Assembly: GCA_034770075.1 (NCBI GenBank)
Contig: CM068385.1
Location: 47,452,721 to 47,516,720, forward strand
DNA length: 64,000 nucleotides
Origin: Aralia elata
Taxonomy: Eukaryota > Streptophyta > Magnoliopsida > Apiales > Araliaceae
Direction: 5' to 3'
Below are positions 32,010-44,253 of the stretch, piece by piece (position 1 is the first letter of the stretch; every line of letters begins with the position of its first letter). The notes under the pieces are model-generated. The model worked only from the letters and a program-made list of their open reading frames with translations. It made no database searches and had not been told where the DNA came from. The position numbers were made by a program, and so were the translations under genes.

Positions 32010-34296
32010 ATCACCGGTGCTAAGGTCAACAATTTCTTTAATTTATCAAAAGCCTCCTTGCACTCATCATCAAACTAGAATTCCACATCCTTTTGTAGCA
32101 ACTTACACAATGGCAACGCTATCTTCGAGAAGTCCTTGATAAATTTGCGATAGAAACTTGCATGTCCAAGAAAAGAGCGAATCTCCCGCACACTTGCGGG
32201 GTAAGGCAAAGCAGTAATAATCTCTATCTTATCTTTATCAACTTCTAATCCCCTAGCTAAAATGACATGACCGAGTATTATACCTTGCTCTACCATAAAA
32301 TGACACGTTTCCCAATTAAGAACAAGATTAGTCTCTAAACATCTATCTAGCACACGAGTTAAATTATCTAGGCATGCATCTAAAGAATCACCATAAATTG
32401 TGAAATCATCCATAAAGACTTCAATACAATTTTCAAGAAGATCGGAAAAGATACTCACCATGCAACTTTGAAAAGTACCTGGTCCATTGCAGAGTCCAAA
32501 GGACATCCTACAAAACGCAAATGTACCAAATGGACATGTGAATGTGGTATTTTCCTGGTCTTCGAGTGCGATCACAATCTGGTTATAACCTAAAAAATCA
32601 TCTAGAAAACAACAATAAGTATGCCCAGCTAATCTTTCTAGCATTTGATCGATAAAAGGGAGAGGGAAGTGATCTTTTCTAGTTACAACATTCAATTTCC
32701 TATAGTCAATACATACTCTCATCCTGTTTGCATTCTTGTGGGCACCAACTCATTGTTATCATTCTTGACGACCGTGATTCCAGATTTCTTTGGTACTACC
32801 TGGACTGGACTCACCCATTGACTGTCTGAAATAGGGTAGATGATACCTGCGTCAAGCAATTTTATAACCTCTTTCTTCACTACCTCCATCATTGGTGGAT
32901 TTAATCTTCTCTGTGCTTCTTTAGTGGGCTTGGCTCCATCTTCCAAAAGGATTCTATGCATGCACATAGTAGGGCTTATACCTTTGATATCCGCTATGGT
33001 CCAACCAAAGACTGTTATGCGGTCCCATATGATTCTTAGCAGTTTGTCCTCTTGAACTTTGGTTAGATTGTTGGCGATGATCACTGATAGTGTGTCCTCC
33101 TTTCCTAAGTATGCATATTTCACGTGTGTAGGTAACGGTTTCAATTACAAAGTTGGAGCCTACACAACAGATGGCAATAAATTCTGATGAGAAGTAGGTA
33201 ATTGAATGGAATAAACTGCATACTTATCGGAAATTTTAGGTAAAGAATGCAAAGCAACCACAGTTTCATTCAATTCCGGATTCTGCTCAATCTCTTCTTC
33301 CTTGTCCAATTTTATGCTATTTCTAATGGCAACCTCCAAGTTTTCCTGATGAATATGCTCAAAAGATCCTGCACCAAAGAGTCAATGATGTCAATAGCAA
33401 AAACGGGACTAATATCACTAGGATACTTTATGGCCTCATATATGTTAAACTGAATCTTTTCGCCATCAAATTCCATGGTTAAGGTCTCATTGTGCACATC
33501 AATCATTGTCTTCGCTGTTTTCAAGAATGGCCTCCCTAACAAAATATGTGAAGGATTTGGAGATGTATCATTCTCCATGTCCACAATGTAAAAATCAGCA
33601 GGAAAGATTATTTCATTCACCTGCACCAAGACATTTCAATCACCTCTTGGGGGTAAGTGTTAGTACGATTAGCCAATTGAATAATAACACTAGTTTGTTT
33701 CAAAGGGCCTAGATTTAAAGAAGCATAAACAGATAATGACATAACTTTAATTGAAGCTCCTAAATCTAGCATAGCTTTCTCAAATCTAGTATTACCTATC
33801 TTACATGGAATTGTGAACATTCATGGATCTTTACACTTAGGGGGCATTTTTCTTTGGAGAACCGCTGATAGATTCTCACCCACCGTAACTCTTTCATCAT
33901 TTTTCAGTTTTCTTATATTAGTGCACAATTCTTTTAAAAACTTCGCATACCTTGGCACTTGCTTAATTGCATCAAGTAAAGGGATATTTACCTATACCTT
34001 CCTGAAAGTCTCCAGAATTTCCTTCTCTTGCTCATCCTTCTTTAAAGTTCTAGGATTCCTTGGGGGAAAAGGTAAAGGATTAGTTTTGAGCTGAATAGGA
34101 GGGTTTGGTATTACCTCAGATATTTTTGTTTCCTCCTTAACTTTTTTCTCCTCAAAATCAACAGTGGCTATTGGTGTATCCATTTGTTTTCCACTCCTCA
34201 AAGTTATTAGCACTTGCATTCTCTCTCGGGTTAACAACAGTTTGAGAAGGTAGCTTCCCTGAACCTTGAAAGTCCAATCGACCAACTGTAGTAGTA
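32010..34296 (-). pseudogene. Athila-C gag C-end, protease and RT (inner part)
   Basis: Reading on the minus strand: gag C-terminal part with GKLPSQTVVNPRENA and TLRSGKQM (about 34285-34190), protease with MLDLGASIKVMS (about 33775) and ILLGRPFLKT, then RT with AIIYP-type lead (GWTIADIKGISP, DAGIIYPISDSQWVSPV), VCIDYRKLNVVTRKDHFPLPF and the catalytic FMDD near 32408-32419. RT stops in the connection region at 32010 where LTR Y begins. Frame changes lie near 34230, 33625 and 32720, and stops near 33150. RNase H and integrase are not in the window. This piece belongs with 49270-53382; Tat-2 separates them. Confidence 0.85.
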
Positions 34297-36067
34297 ATTT
34301 AAGAGTGATTTAGAATGTCTTTCGGTCTATACGAGAAATCTTTATTTTCATTATGAGAAAAAGTTTGATTTTAATTGTCAAAAGCCGTGAGATTTTCATT
34401 AGGTGTCGTTTTGGCAAAACAAGAGTTTTTAAACCTTCGTCAAAATAGGAATCGGGACATATACGTTGCTTTCATAAATAAAATGACGGGCAACTTCTAG
34501 GATCTCTTTAACCCTATGCACAACGGTTTAATAAAACGTCATTTATTTTTATAAAACCATTTTTTGTGATGTTTGAAAACGATTTTTCTTTAACCTTCTC
34601 ATTTAAATAGGAATCAACATTCATTAGCACTTCCAATTTTAAGCCTCGTGGTGCTAATAACCTAATTTGATTGATTTTATGGAAATCTTCATCGTTTAGC
34701 TTTGAAATCAATTTTTTGTGTCGTAAATCAAATCAAACATTAAAATACGTTGGGGGCTATTCATGGGCATGTGAGCCATCAAAATAACCCTAAACGCTCA
34801 CAAGCACATATTTCACTATTACGGGGCCTTAAACCCGATTTTCGACTTGATATCGTTTTAAGGCCCGACAATTACAATTTACAATAAAGGGTACATCAAC
34901 CCTATTACATCCACCCAAAAATGTCTATCATCGGATTTGGACCTCGGGGTCGCGCTCCTTAGGCTCACATCCGAAATTTCTACACACCCACAAAATGGAT
35001 AATACACCAATGAACAACATCGAGTTGCCTAACACGCCACAATATCCTAAAATAGCAATTTAAATACACTACGCCTAATACATTACCATAACGAACAAAA
35101 AATCACCAAATAGATATCATCGGGCCATTAGGAAGAATTTTGTTCCGTTGGAACCCTCACTAATAATCCTCAATCCTTGTATCCTCAATAATATACAAAA
35201 AAACTACATTTAATATAGCCCGAAATGACAAAAAGCCTAACAAATTAACATAACATAATGCTATAAAAAGGGCTTTTCACCTTGCAAATGACACCACGAT
35301 GCGTATAAACTCGTATATTAATTAGAGTAGAAAGTGTATATGATACAATCCAACAAAAAGGGTCTAAATCCTCACTTTTTTTCTCTCTTTTCTCTCTTTT
35401 CTCGCTGCTGCTTGCTGCTGCCCTTTTCTCCTTTTTTCTTCTTTCAACCCCCTTTCAACTCCCTGTATCCAAAATGAAGAACTGCATTGATAAAGGCTGC
35501 TAGAGACAGCCGCAGATTGATCCGCGGCTGGGCCACAGATTGATCTGCGGCTAGCCTCGATTCCCCCGCGCCGATCCTCGGTTTTCCCCACGCCGCGCTC
35601 AAGTGTCGTGTCGTCAGACGTCCCATCATTGGCCGCAGATTGATCCACGGCTGGCTGGGCTGATTTTCTCAATTTTTATATCGCACCTCGGTTCTCGTGT
35701 CGTACTGTCAGTTTTCGCTGAAAGGCTTGTATTCTGCAGTCCGAGAACCGTTGGGAAACATGTCATATCATTCAGGAATGCTCGTTTCGAATGGCTGCGA
35801 CATGACACAGGATTTGTATTTGGAGCTTGGTTTCCAGGGGCGCTGCCCCCCGACCCCCACTAGATCACCAACGAGCAGGTAAGCGTAGTGGCCATTAGTC
35901 GATTCCTGATATCCGCTCGTTGTCGTGTCGGCTTTGATCGCAAGTTGCTATGGTGGCTTTGATTGTTCGCACTTATGTCCACCTTTCGTTCTCGTAGGCT
36001 GGGTTAATTGACGATTTTGCACTCCTGTCAAGGTCAGTATACGAAGTGCAAAATTTGGGTGTCTACA
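34297..36067 (-). mobile_element. 3' LTR of Tat-2, lacking its last ~450 bp
   Basis: Minus-strand start TGTAGACACCC at 36067. Nearly identical to the 5' LTR down to 34297, where it stops at the equivalent of about 47490; the outer ~450 bp, including the terminal CA, are absent. The adjoining bases are Athila-C gag. Palindromic boxes start at 35509, 35532 and 35632, as in the 5' LTR (48711, 48734, 48834). Small frames at 34514-35882 are not genes. Confidence 0.88.
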
Positions 36068-37329
36068 GCTGGTCTTTATCATGTTTATGAAATGTTAAAT
36101 GAAATGAATAGGATAAAAAAGTAGACACCCGATGCATGAATGACAGTGCATAAGAATGACAGTACATACATGATGCAACACATATAGCTTATGATGCAAC
36201 ACAAGATGTAAGGCATTCAAAACATTCGTAAAGGTGTCAATGCATCATGCAATCGTAAATTTATTGTGAGTATCGATCTCAACAGGACTCAATCGCTGAT
36301 CGCATCGTTGTTGTCGGGTTCCGTCTCTGACAGGTCGTTGCTATAATCGTTATCGCAGATGTCGTGCTCCGTTTCGTAATCGTCATCGTCTTGGAGTCGT
36401 CGTCGTCTCATAACTGTCGGGTCTCGTATCCGATCGGTCGTCTCGTAGATGTAGGGTCTGGTCTCCGATGGGTCGTCTCATCTGTATCAGTTCTCGTCTC
36501 CGATTGGTCGACTCGCCTGTATCGGTTCTCGTCTCCGATTGGTCGACTCGTCTGCACTGGGTCTCATCTCCGGTTGATCGTCTCGTCGGCACCGGGTCGG
36601 GTCTCGTTTCCGGTTGATCATCTCGTTAGCACCGGGTCTCGTTTCCGGTCGATCGTCTCGTCAGCACCGGGTCTCGTTTCCGGTTGATCGTCTCATCAGC
36701 ACCGGGTCTCGTTTCCGGTTGATCGTCTCGTCGGTACCGGATCTCGTTTCTAGTTGATCGTCTCGTCTGCACCGGGTCTCGTTTCCGGTTGATCGTCTCG
36801 TCAGTACCGGGTCTCGTTTCCGGTTGATCGTCTCGTCGACACCGAGACTCGTTTCCGGTTGATCGATTCGTCTGTATCGGTTCTCGTCTCCGATTGGTCG
36901 ACTCGTCTGCACCAGGTCTCATTTCTGGTTGATCGTCTCGTCGGCACCGGGTCTCGTCTCCGGTTGATCGATTCGTCTGTATCGGTTATCGTCTCCGATT
37001 GGTCGACTCATCTGCACCGGGTCTCGTTTCCGGTTGATCGATTCGTCTGCATCGGTTATCGTCTCTGATTGGTCGACTCGTCGGCACCGGGTCTCGTTTC
37101 CGGTTGGTCGTTTTGTAAATCATGTCGTTCCTGCCGGGTCCTGCCCCGATAATCGATTCGTCGTGTTTCGCACCCGATTGGTCGAAATCTCGTATTTTAT
37201 TCTCACATACCAAGTCAAATGGGCTTGAAAAATTGATCAATTGCTCTATTATTAACTGTATGATGCATGCTTTTTATTCATGGATAGAGAATGACCCCTG
37301 CACAGTCTTTTTGATACTATTTTTCACAA
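36068..37329. other. Tat-2 3' noncoding region with minisatellite
   Basis: No gene. Next to the LTR a good polypurine tract is not evident (minus strand AAACATGATAAAGACCAGC). At 36110-36120 GTAGACACCC repeats the LTR start in opposite orientation. Then the 35-bp repeat array fills 36415-37125. Confidence 0.6.
36415..37125. repeat. 35-bp minisatellite, about 20 copies
   Basis: Unit of the form GTCTCGTTTCCGGTTGATCG + TCTCGTCGGCACCGG; clear starts at 36601, 36636, 36671, 36706, with some variant units reading CGTCTCCGATTGGTCGACTC. As 35 is not a multiple of three, all the Arg/Asp/Thr-rich frames on both strands here are by-products. Confidence 0.9.
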
Positions 37330-38976
37330 ATGTCGTCACCAGACGCCGTGGTACGTTTGGATCTCGGTCCTCCCACAGGGTTGGTTAGCAAGCTTTTTCG
37401 CTGGTTGGACAGTTTGTCGCTGGGCGACAGGGTTATTGCAGATGGTCTTCTGGGACATTCCTGGTCCTTATTATCCTTTCCGGTGCCGGCGGGCTTTGTG
37501 GAGGGTATTCTGAGCTATTAGGCCCCTGCCCGTCAGGTGTTCAGATTAGGGACAATGGAGCTGACCCCCACTCTTGAGGAGTATGCTCGCTTTACCAGCT
37601 TCTCTTTGGATAGTCCTTGTGCTAGGGTCACAGCTGGTCCCATGCGCCGTCAGTTCTTGACTTTTACTGGTTTGCGGAGGACATTCCTGTTATCGGTGAT
37701 CACATCAGACTATCTAGTTCCCCTTCATTTCTTGATTGACCGATTCGGTTGACCCAACAGTTTTCATCTATTCTCTGGTGATTTTTCCGTATCTGAGGAG
37801 CGCTGGGGCGCTTTGAGAGTAGATGTTTTGATGGCTTGTGTTATCTCAGTTTTGTATATGCCATCCGGATCCGATCTGTTGGATATGCGAGTTATTGCGG
37901 CCACTAGAGCCCTTTAGGAGGATCACACCATTATTCCTATGATACTAGCAGACACCTACATGTCAGCCTCATATTGTCAGTCTTTCTGAGGCAAAGTATT
38001 CAGAGGGAGCTCTGTTTTGTTGTATGTATGGTTTATGAGCCATCTCATCCCCATCGGTCATTTTAGTCGCCATGGGTTTTGCTTCAGCCACGACATAGCC
38101 ATGCAATTTTCGTTCCGTCCCGTGAGCTGTACTGACGCGGCTTCCTAGATAGAATTCTTATCGACTATTGAGGAGTCCTTTCATCTCTTGATTTATTCGG
38201 GTTATTGCTCCTTCATGAGCTTCTCGACTCATGTGCCCACCTTGGATTTCATCCCTATTTCTGGCTTGAGGGGCGTGACGACTTATCATCCCTTGGCGGT
38301 TATGGGGCAGTTTGATCAGATACAGGATTTTCACCCTTTCACGGGCGCAGCCGACTACCGATTCCTCATATCACCCCAGACAGAGAGAGATCTACTGCGG
38401 GTATATGATCTTTGGTCTCGCAGGATCTTTGCCGAGTATAGTGAGAGTTGCCCCATTCAGACATCTGCTTATGTGCAATGGTTGCACGGAGACTCGGATA
38501 TGGTTGGTTTGAGTCAGACTGGAGTATTTGATTACTCTCGAGTGATTTTCACAGATGATACCACCCCAGTGGTATTTATTCCTCCTGAGTCTACAGAGAT
38601 GATGTCCAGATATGATTTTGAAGGCTTCTCCACTCCCGCCCATATTCCTTATTTCATCTCAGCTGATTCTGCCCCTAGTCGGGTTACCGATGATAGCCGG
38701 ATCCGACTGGCCTTGATTACTACTGAGGCTGAGAGGGACGTTGCTCTTGTTGAGAGAGATGCTGCTATTCTGGCCATAGATGCTGCCCTCACTAACAGAG
38801 ACGCTATTGTATTACAGACTAGGGCAGTATTAGATGCTCACTCTGAGACTGTTAGCCGAGCTACTGCTTTATTGGATCGCATCGACATGATGGGGCAGCA
38901 GATTGCAGGGGACGCCGATGCTTCAGATCTATCCATCACCTTGTCCATCCTACTTCAGTTAGTTTCAGATTTGTAG
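37330..38976 (+). pseudogene. Antisense ORF of Tat-2, plant-mobile-domain-like, broken
   Basis: Opposite in direction to the rest of Tat-2 and placed between integrase and 3' LTR. Starts MSSPDAVVRLDLG (37330). Order: KLFRWLDSLSLGDRVIADGLLG, then FRLGTMELTPTLEEYARF, a hydrophobic block, a longer open stretch from 38188 (ISGLRGVTTYHPLAVMGQF, RDLLRVYDLWSRRIF), and a C-terminal coiled coil (ALITTEAERDVALVERDAAI, 38710-38900). Stops at 37519-37521, 37750-37752, near 37917 and further ones to 38150 break it. The W-x-S-L / LTPTLEE pattern is what I know from the plant mobile domain; antisense ORFs of this kind are known in Tat elements. How it serves the element is unknown. Confidence 0.7.
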
Positions 38977-39499
38977 ATCATTTTATTTCCTGCATAGACT
39001 ATGTCAGTTTCATCGGTTATCGAAAGAGAAATCTTGTAACAAAATGACTAATATATATAGACATGCATTTAAATTTAGTCATTTTCCCTTTTTGTCGTAT
39101 CGTTGCCTTTCATTGGATCCTCATTTTATCCAGCTAGCCACGATTTTAATATTTCGCCTTCTTTCTCTTCTCAAGTCTTGATGGAGATTTGACAGATATT
39201 GTCGTACACCCTGTTGATTTCATCGGACTGAGTCTTAGATTTTGGCTAACTGTTTGGTTGGGTTAGGGTTATGTCATTTGAGATGAAGATGATTAGGTGG
39301 CTGGTTTCGGGAAGGCTTCGAGGGTATAGGAAGGTTTTTTCTGGCTGTTGGGAATCTGTTTCATTTAGAGAAAGTATTATTTTGTAAAGAAATGGACCGT
39401 GCCGTGATGGCTGCCTACGTACTCCCACAAGTCGGGAGATCAGGTCCTACGTAGTTCGCTCTTCATAGGAAGAGGAGAAAATGATGATGATGATTTTTT
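38977..39499. other. Gap between antisense ORF and integrase end
   Basis: No gene seen. The ends of two convergent reading frames meet here (antisense ORF stop at 38974-38976, integrase stop at about 39500). Contains a short GATGATGATGATT run at 39482-39495. Confidence 0.5.
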
Positions 39500-40663
39500 T
39501 TAATCGTAGAACCGCTTCATCGAGTCAGAATTGATGGGCTGTGGGAACACCTCACCGTCTATCTCTTGCAATATAAGGGCTCCTCCGGACAGCATTTTCT
39601 TAATCACAAAATGTCCTTCCCAGTTCGGGGCAAACATCCCTTTGGCTTCGTCTTGACAAGGCATGACTCTCTTTAGCACTAGGTAATTTTCCTTGAACTT
39701 CCGAGGTCTTATCTTTTTGTCGTACGATCGAGAGATTCTTCGCTGATATAACTGACCGTGCAAAACAGCAGCCACCCTCCTTTCAACAATTAGGGCCAAT
39801 TGGTCGTACCGACTCTGCATCTAATCCTCCACGTTTATCTGAGTATCAATAAAGATTCTGAGGGACGCCATCTCAACCTCAACTGGCAGAACAGCCTCCA
39901 TTCCGTATACAAAAGCGTAAGGGGTTGCCCCTGTAGAAGTACGCACCGACGTTCTGTATGCCAGCAGGGTGAGAGGTAGCAGATCCGACCATCCCCGATG
40001 ATTGGTAGACATTTTCACCATGATCCTCTTGATATTCTTATTTGCAGCCTCCACTGCCCCATTCATCTTAGGACGGTAAATGACAGAATTGAGGTGTTTG
40101 ATCTTAAACTGATCACATAATTCCTTCATGAGGGCATTGTTTAAATTCTTGGCATTATCGGAGACTAAGACCTCAGGTTGCCCGTATCGGCAAATGATAT
40201 TATTCCTGATGAAACGGACGATGATCTCCTGAGTTACCTTGGGGAAAGAAGCTACTTCTACCCATTTAGTGAAATAATCGATCATGACGAAGATAAATCG
40301 GTGTCCGTTGCTTGCTTTGGGCTCTACTGGTCCGATTACATCCATACCCCACATTGAGAATGGCCAAGGGGAGGTCATAAAATGCAGTTCATTGGGAGGC
40401 GCATAGATTACATTGTCGTGCGCCTGGCATTGGTAACATCGTTTGACATGATCATTGCAGTCGACCTTCAGTGTTAACCAGTAATGCCCCGTTCTCAAGA
40501 TCTTTTTGGCCAGCATCGGTCCACTCATGAGTGGCCCACACACTCCACCATGTATTTCGTCCATAATCTTTTGGGCCAGCGTTTCATTTACACATCGCAA
40601 CAATCCCAAACCGGCATCCCTCTTGTATAGTGAATCCCCGCTCAGATAAAACTTCATCGCCAT
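39500..40663 (-). pseudogene. Tat-2 integrase
   Basis: From MAMKFYLSGDSLYKRD (40663) to SMKRFYD (39500), one frame broken only by a stop at 39821-39823. The N-terminal finger reads H-GGVCG...GH, C, C-x2-C (VKRCYQCQ); its first spacing is poor. Catalytic residues D (WGMDVIGP, about 40344), D (VLVSDNAKN, about 40168) and E (AVEAANKNIKR, about 40055) are present. The C-terminal part 39820-39500 includes SRSYDKKIRPRKF and a small barrel-like GMFAPNWEGHFVIKKML. It joins element DNA to the host chromosome. Confidence 0.85.
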
Positions 40664-40665
40664 CT

Positions 40666-41235
40666 TTATATTCTCAACCTCTCAGCTCGGTTTGCTTGGT
40701 CGGGAATGGATCTATCCCTTAGATACTCCCTTATGTTGTGATACCAAGGCTGCTTTGGCAGAACAACCTCATCCGACAATACTGCCACATGCTCCTCGTA
40801 TGCCGGGGCATTCTGTACCGCTATTTCAATCTGTGGAACGTCCCTGCTTTTGATTATGTGGATTAAAGAAGCCAGAGTTGCCAATGCATCGGCAAAATCA
40901 TTCCATCCCCGGGGGATATGTCGAAAAGCGATATCTTCAAACTCTCGCATCAATTGGATAACACATCGGTGGTATGGAAGTAATTGGAGCTCCTTAGTGC
41001 TATAAACTCCGATCGCCTGTCTAATTACCAGCTCTGAATCCCCGAACATCGCTAGTCTCTTCACTCCCATATCACGGGCAAAACGGAGTCCCAATATACA
41101 TCCCTCATACTCAGCTGTGTTATTCGAATTACTGAACTGCAATTTAGTGGCCACGGGGTATTGCTCTCCGGTGATAGAGACCAGGACTGCTCCGGCTCCT
41201 GCCCCTTCAGCATTCATGGCACCATCAAAATACAA
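40666..41235 (-). CDS. Tat-2 second (archaeal-type) RNase H
   Basis: Open over 189 codons. All four acidic positions are visible: YFDGA (D), NNTAEYEGCILGL (E), FGDSELVI (D) and DFADALATLAS (D). Presence of a second RNase H after the usual one marks the Tat lineage. It is part of the pol polyprotein, a stop near 41237 separates it from RT/RNase H, and one near 40664 from the integrase frame. Confidence 0.88.
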   Translation of the reverse strand: MYFDGAMNAEGAGAGAVLVSITGEQYPVATKLQFSNSNNTAEYEGCILGLRFARDMGVKRLAMFGDSELVIRQAIGVYSTKELQLLPYHRCVIQLMREFEDIAFRHIPRGWNDFADALATLASLIHIIKSRDVPQIEIAVQNAPAYEEHVAVLSDEVVLPKQPWYHNIREYLRDRSIPDQANRAERLRI

Positions 41236-41244
41236 CTTCCAGAA

Positions 41245-42987
41245 CTACCCCTCGTCATCACATCTCGTGTGTAAGACCCAGAATACATCTTCGCCCGACA
41301 AAGGAGTTTCTAAAGGCTCCATCCCTCCTGCTGGCATTTCTGACAACTGATCTGCAATTCCATGCCCTTTCATGGCTTTCTGAGTTATGTATACGATGTT
41401 AAACTGCTGTAAGATTAACTGCCACCTTGACAATCGACAGTTTAGCATGGGCCTTTCAAAGATATACTTCAGGGGATCCATTCTCGATATCAGGTACGTA
41501 GTGTGCCCATGGAGATAGTGCTGTAATCTCATTGCAGCCGACAGCAAAGCACAACAGGTCCTTTCGATGGGGGTGTAATTCTGTTCACATCGGCTAAATC
41601 TCTTGCTGAGGTAATATATGGCTTGCTCTTTGCCTGATTCATTCTTCTGTCCTAGCATACATCCCATCGCGATGGCATTGACCGATATATACATAAATAG
41701 AGGGATCCCATCCCTCGGGGGTACCAGCATCGGTGCTTCTGTCAGCTGCTTCTTAATGGTCTGAAAGGCTTTCTGGCATTGCTTATTCCACTTTTGGGAG
41801 ACATCTTTCCTTAACAGTTTAAAGATCGGCTCGCATGTAGTTGTCAAGTGGGATATGAAGCGGCTGATGAAGTTTATTCTTCCCAAAAATCCCCTTATCT
41901 CCTTTTCTGTGCGAGGTGCCGGCATATCCACAATGGCCTTAATCTTCGCCGGATCCAACTCAATGCCCCGATTACTAACCAGGAATCCCAAGAGCTTGCC
42001 CGACGGCACTCCGAAAGCACACTTTGCCGTATTGAGCTTCAAATTATATTTTTTGAGCCGATCGAATAGCTTTTTGAGATGGGTTATATGATCAGATTCT
42101 ACCTTCGATTTCACGATAATGTCGTCCAAACAGACCTCTATATCCTTGTGCATCATGTCGTGGAACATGGCCATCATGGCTCTCTAATAAGTAGCCCCCG
42201 CATTTGTGAGACCGAAGGCCAATCGTCTATAGCAGAAGGTGCCCCAAGAGGTGATGAAAGCGGTCTTTTCCCGGTCTTCCTCTGCCACCATTATCTGATG
42301 ATACCCTGCAAATCAATCCACAAAAGAGTACATCTCGTATTGGGCTGTGTTATCCACCAAGATGTGTATAAAAGGCACTGGAAAGTTGTCCTTGAGACTG
42401 GCCTTGTTCAGATCTCTATAGTCGACACATACCCTCACCTTCCCTCCAGGCTTAGCCACTGGGACTATATTGGACAGCCATTCCGGGTAAGTGGACACCA
42501 TAATAATTCCAGTCTTGAACTGTTTGACAATTTCTTCCTTCACCTTCAAGCTCCACTCCGGTTTTAGCTTTCTTAGTTTCTGCTTGATAGGCTTGAAACC
42601 CTCCTTGATGGGTAACCGGTGTACCACAATGTCGGTGGACAATCCGATCATGTCCTCATGAGACCAGGCAAAAACATCCTCATACTGGCTTAGCAACTCG
42701 GTTATTTCTGTTTTCTGGCTAGGGGTCAGGTCTGTCCCTATCTTGAGCTCCTTGGGTTTGTCAGGGGTTTCGATATTTATGGTGATGGTTTGGTTTAAGT
42801 TGGGTTTGGGTTTATTTTCGACCCATCCTTTGATCTCGTCAGGCCTGTCATCATTATCTGTCTCATCTTGCTCAATGCCCATTAAATCGAAATCCAGCTC
42901 AATATCAAAATCATAGTCATCTTTCAAATTTAAAACATCGTTTGTTAGGCAAGAGATACTCAAATTGGTACACCTGACATGAAACAA
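41245..42987 (-). pseudogene. Tat-2 reverse transcriptase and first RNase H
   Basis: Minus-strand order: acidic linker, LTPSQKTEITELLSQYEDVFAWSHEDM, VRVCVDYRDLNKASLKDNFPVPF, a stop at about 42312, AFGLTNAGATY followed by a stop at about 42183, then the catalytic region reading EVCLDDIIV (CLDD where YVDD is usual; both Asp kept), LGFLVSNRGIELDP and the first RNase H (MYISVNAIAMGCMLGQ). In that RNase H the usual first Asp is replaced (SVNA), so it is probably inactive, which is common when a second RNase H follows. It ends at 41245 (HTRCDDEG). Confidence 0.87.
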
Positions 42988-43190
42988 AAATATTTGTCAT
43001 ATATATAAGTCATTTTCCCACAATGATCGTCTTCAAAATAACATGACAAAATAACATAACCATGCAAAATTCAAAATAAGGGATAAAAACTGGTATCTAT
43101 TCATCCCCCACCATCCGGGGTCTACCATCCTGACGCCATATTTTACCCTCGTTTGGATATTACTGGCTCCATCGTCCAGTTGTCGGTGGT
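42974..43190 (-). other. Probable spliceosomal intron of Tat-2
   Basis: Between the stop of the protease frame (43190) and the start of the RT frame. On the minus strand it is T-rich towards its end and closes with TTTCATGTCAG at 42974, an acceptor-like site just before VPI-type coding sequence (CTNLSISCL). Donor candidates are GTAATATCC and GTAAAATATGG near 43165-43145. Ogre elements are known to carry an intron between the gag-protease and RT parts. Confidence 0.5.
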
Positions 43191-44214
43191 TAGATCGGCC
43201 GAAATGCGACAGATGAAAGGCGGCTTCGCATCGGAAACTCCTCGATGACTACCGCCACATCGCATTGGTCCTTCTTCATAACATCTTTAGGAATAGTCAG
43301 CCCCGCCCAATTGATGACAGGCGCACTCTGTTGGGCTCCTGACGGTGTGGCAACATCCTTCCCTTTTCTAGTGCTAGTTGACTGTCTAGGGATATAACAC
43401 TTGGTTTCAAACTGTTGCATGACCTCATATATGAAACTCTCCTTTTTGGCCAACTCATCATTCGTGGGGGTCAATTTTTCACCTCCTATCTCAGACATAG
43501 GCTTGTCAGTACCTTGCTCATTATTGACTTTCGGCATCAGACTTTCGGCCAGTCGAATTGGGGTCCCCCTTGAGAATGTTTCTGTTCTACGCCTCTATAA
43601 TACCCCAACCCTACCTTACCTATTTGATTGGGCCGTTGAATAGGCTCAGTAATTCCTTGACTATTTTTTCCCAACCCTTGCCTAGGTCGAAACTTCATCT
43701 TCATCATTTCTCTAGTAACAAAGGTAAGTTCAGGAGAGACCTTAGGTTTCACGGCTGGAGCCCCCAGACATCTGTAGTGGGGAGTATTGATTTCCAGTGC
43801 CTGAAAACAGGCGGGTACCACCGTCTCGTCCAAATTAATCACCGGTAGGCCATTCCTGTAAGGAGAAGGGTCATTATGCTCCGCAGAGACCGTCACCAGG
43901 TTCCCGTCGATAATAAACTTAATTTGCTGGTGTAACGTAGAGGGAACTGCCCTGGCCATGTGTATCCACGGCCTTCCCAATAACATGTTATAACTTGTCG
44001 CGATATCCAGGACTTGGAATGAAATATCGAAAGTACAAGGCCCTATTTCCACAGGCAATTCTATTTCCCCCATTGTATCCTTCCGGGATCTGTCAAAGGC
44101 TCGCACCACCACATAACTGGCCCGCAGGCGCTTGGGATTGACATTCATTTTTTCCAATGTACTGAATGGACAGATATTCAATGCTGATCCCCCATCAATT
44201 AGCACCCCATTCAT
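43190..44214 (-). pseudogene. Tat-2 aspartic protease, G-patch-like segment and linker
   Basis: From MNGVLIDGGSALNICP (44214): the active-site triad reads D-G-G, followed by FQVLDIATSYNMLLGRPWIH. Then a G-patch-like stretch RPRQGLGKNSQGI (about 43695-43650), which is usual in Tat proteases, and from 43537 a frame change into a Ser/Lys-rich linker ending at 43190 before the presumed intron. Upstream it is separated from gag by a stop near 44250. Confidence 0.82.
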
Positions 44215-44253
44215 AACATATCCTGATGAGATTACCGCAATATGCAGCGGTTT

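Noticed and set aside
36364..37240. Several Arg/Asp/Thr-rich frames on both strands
   Set aside because: They are products of the 35-bp minisatellite, whose period shifts the frame each unit.
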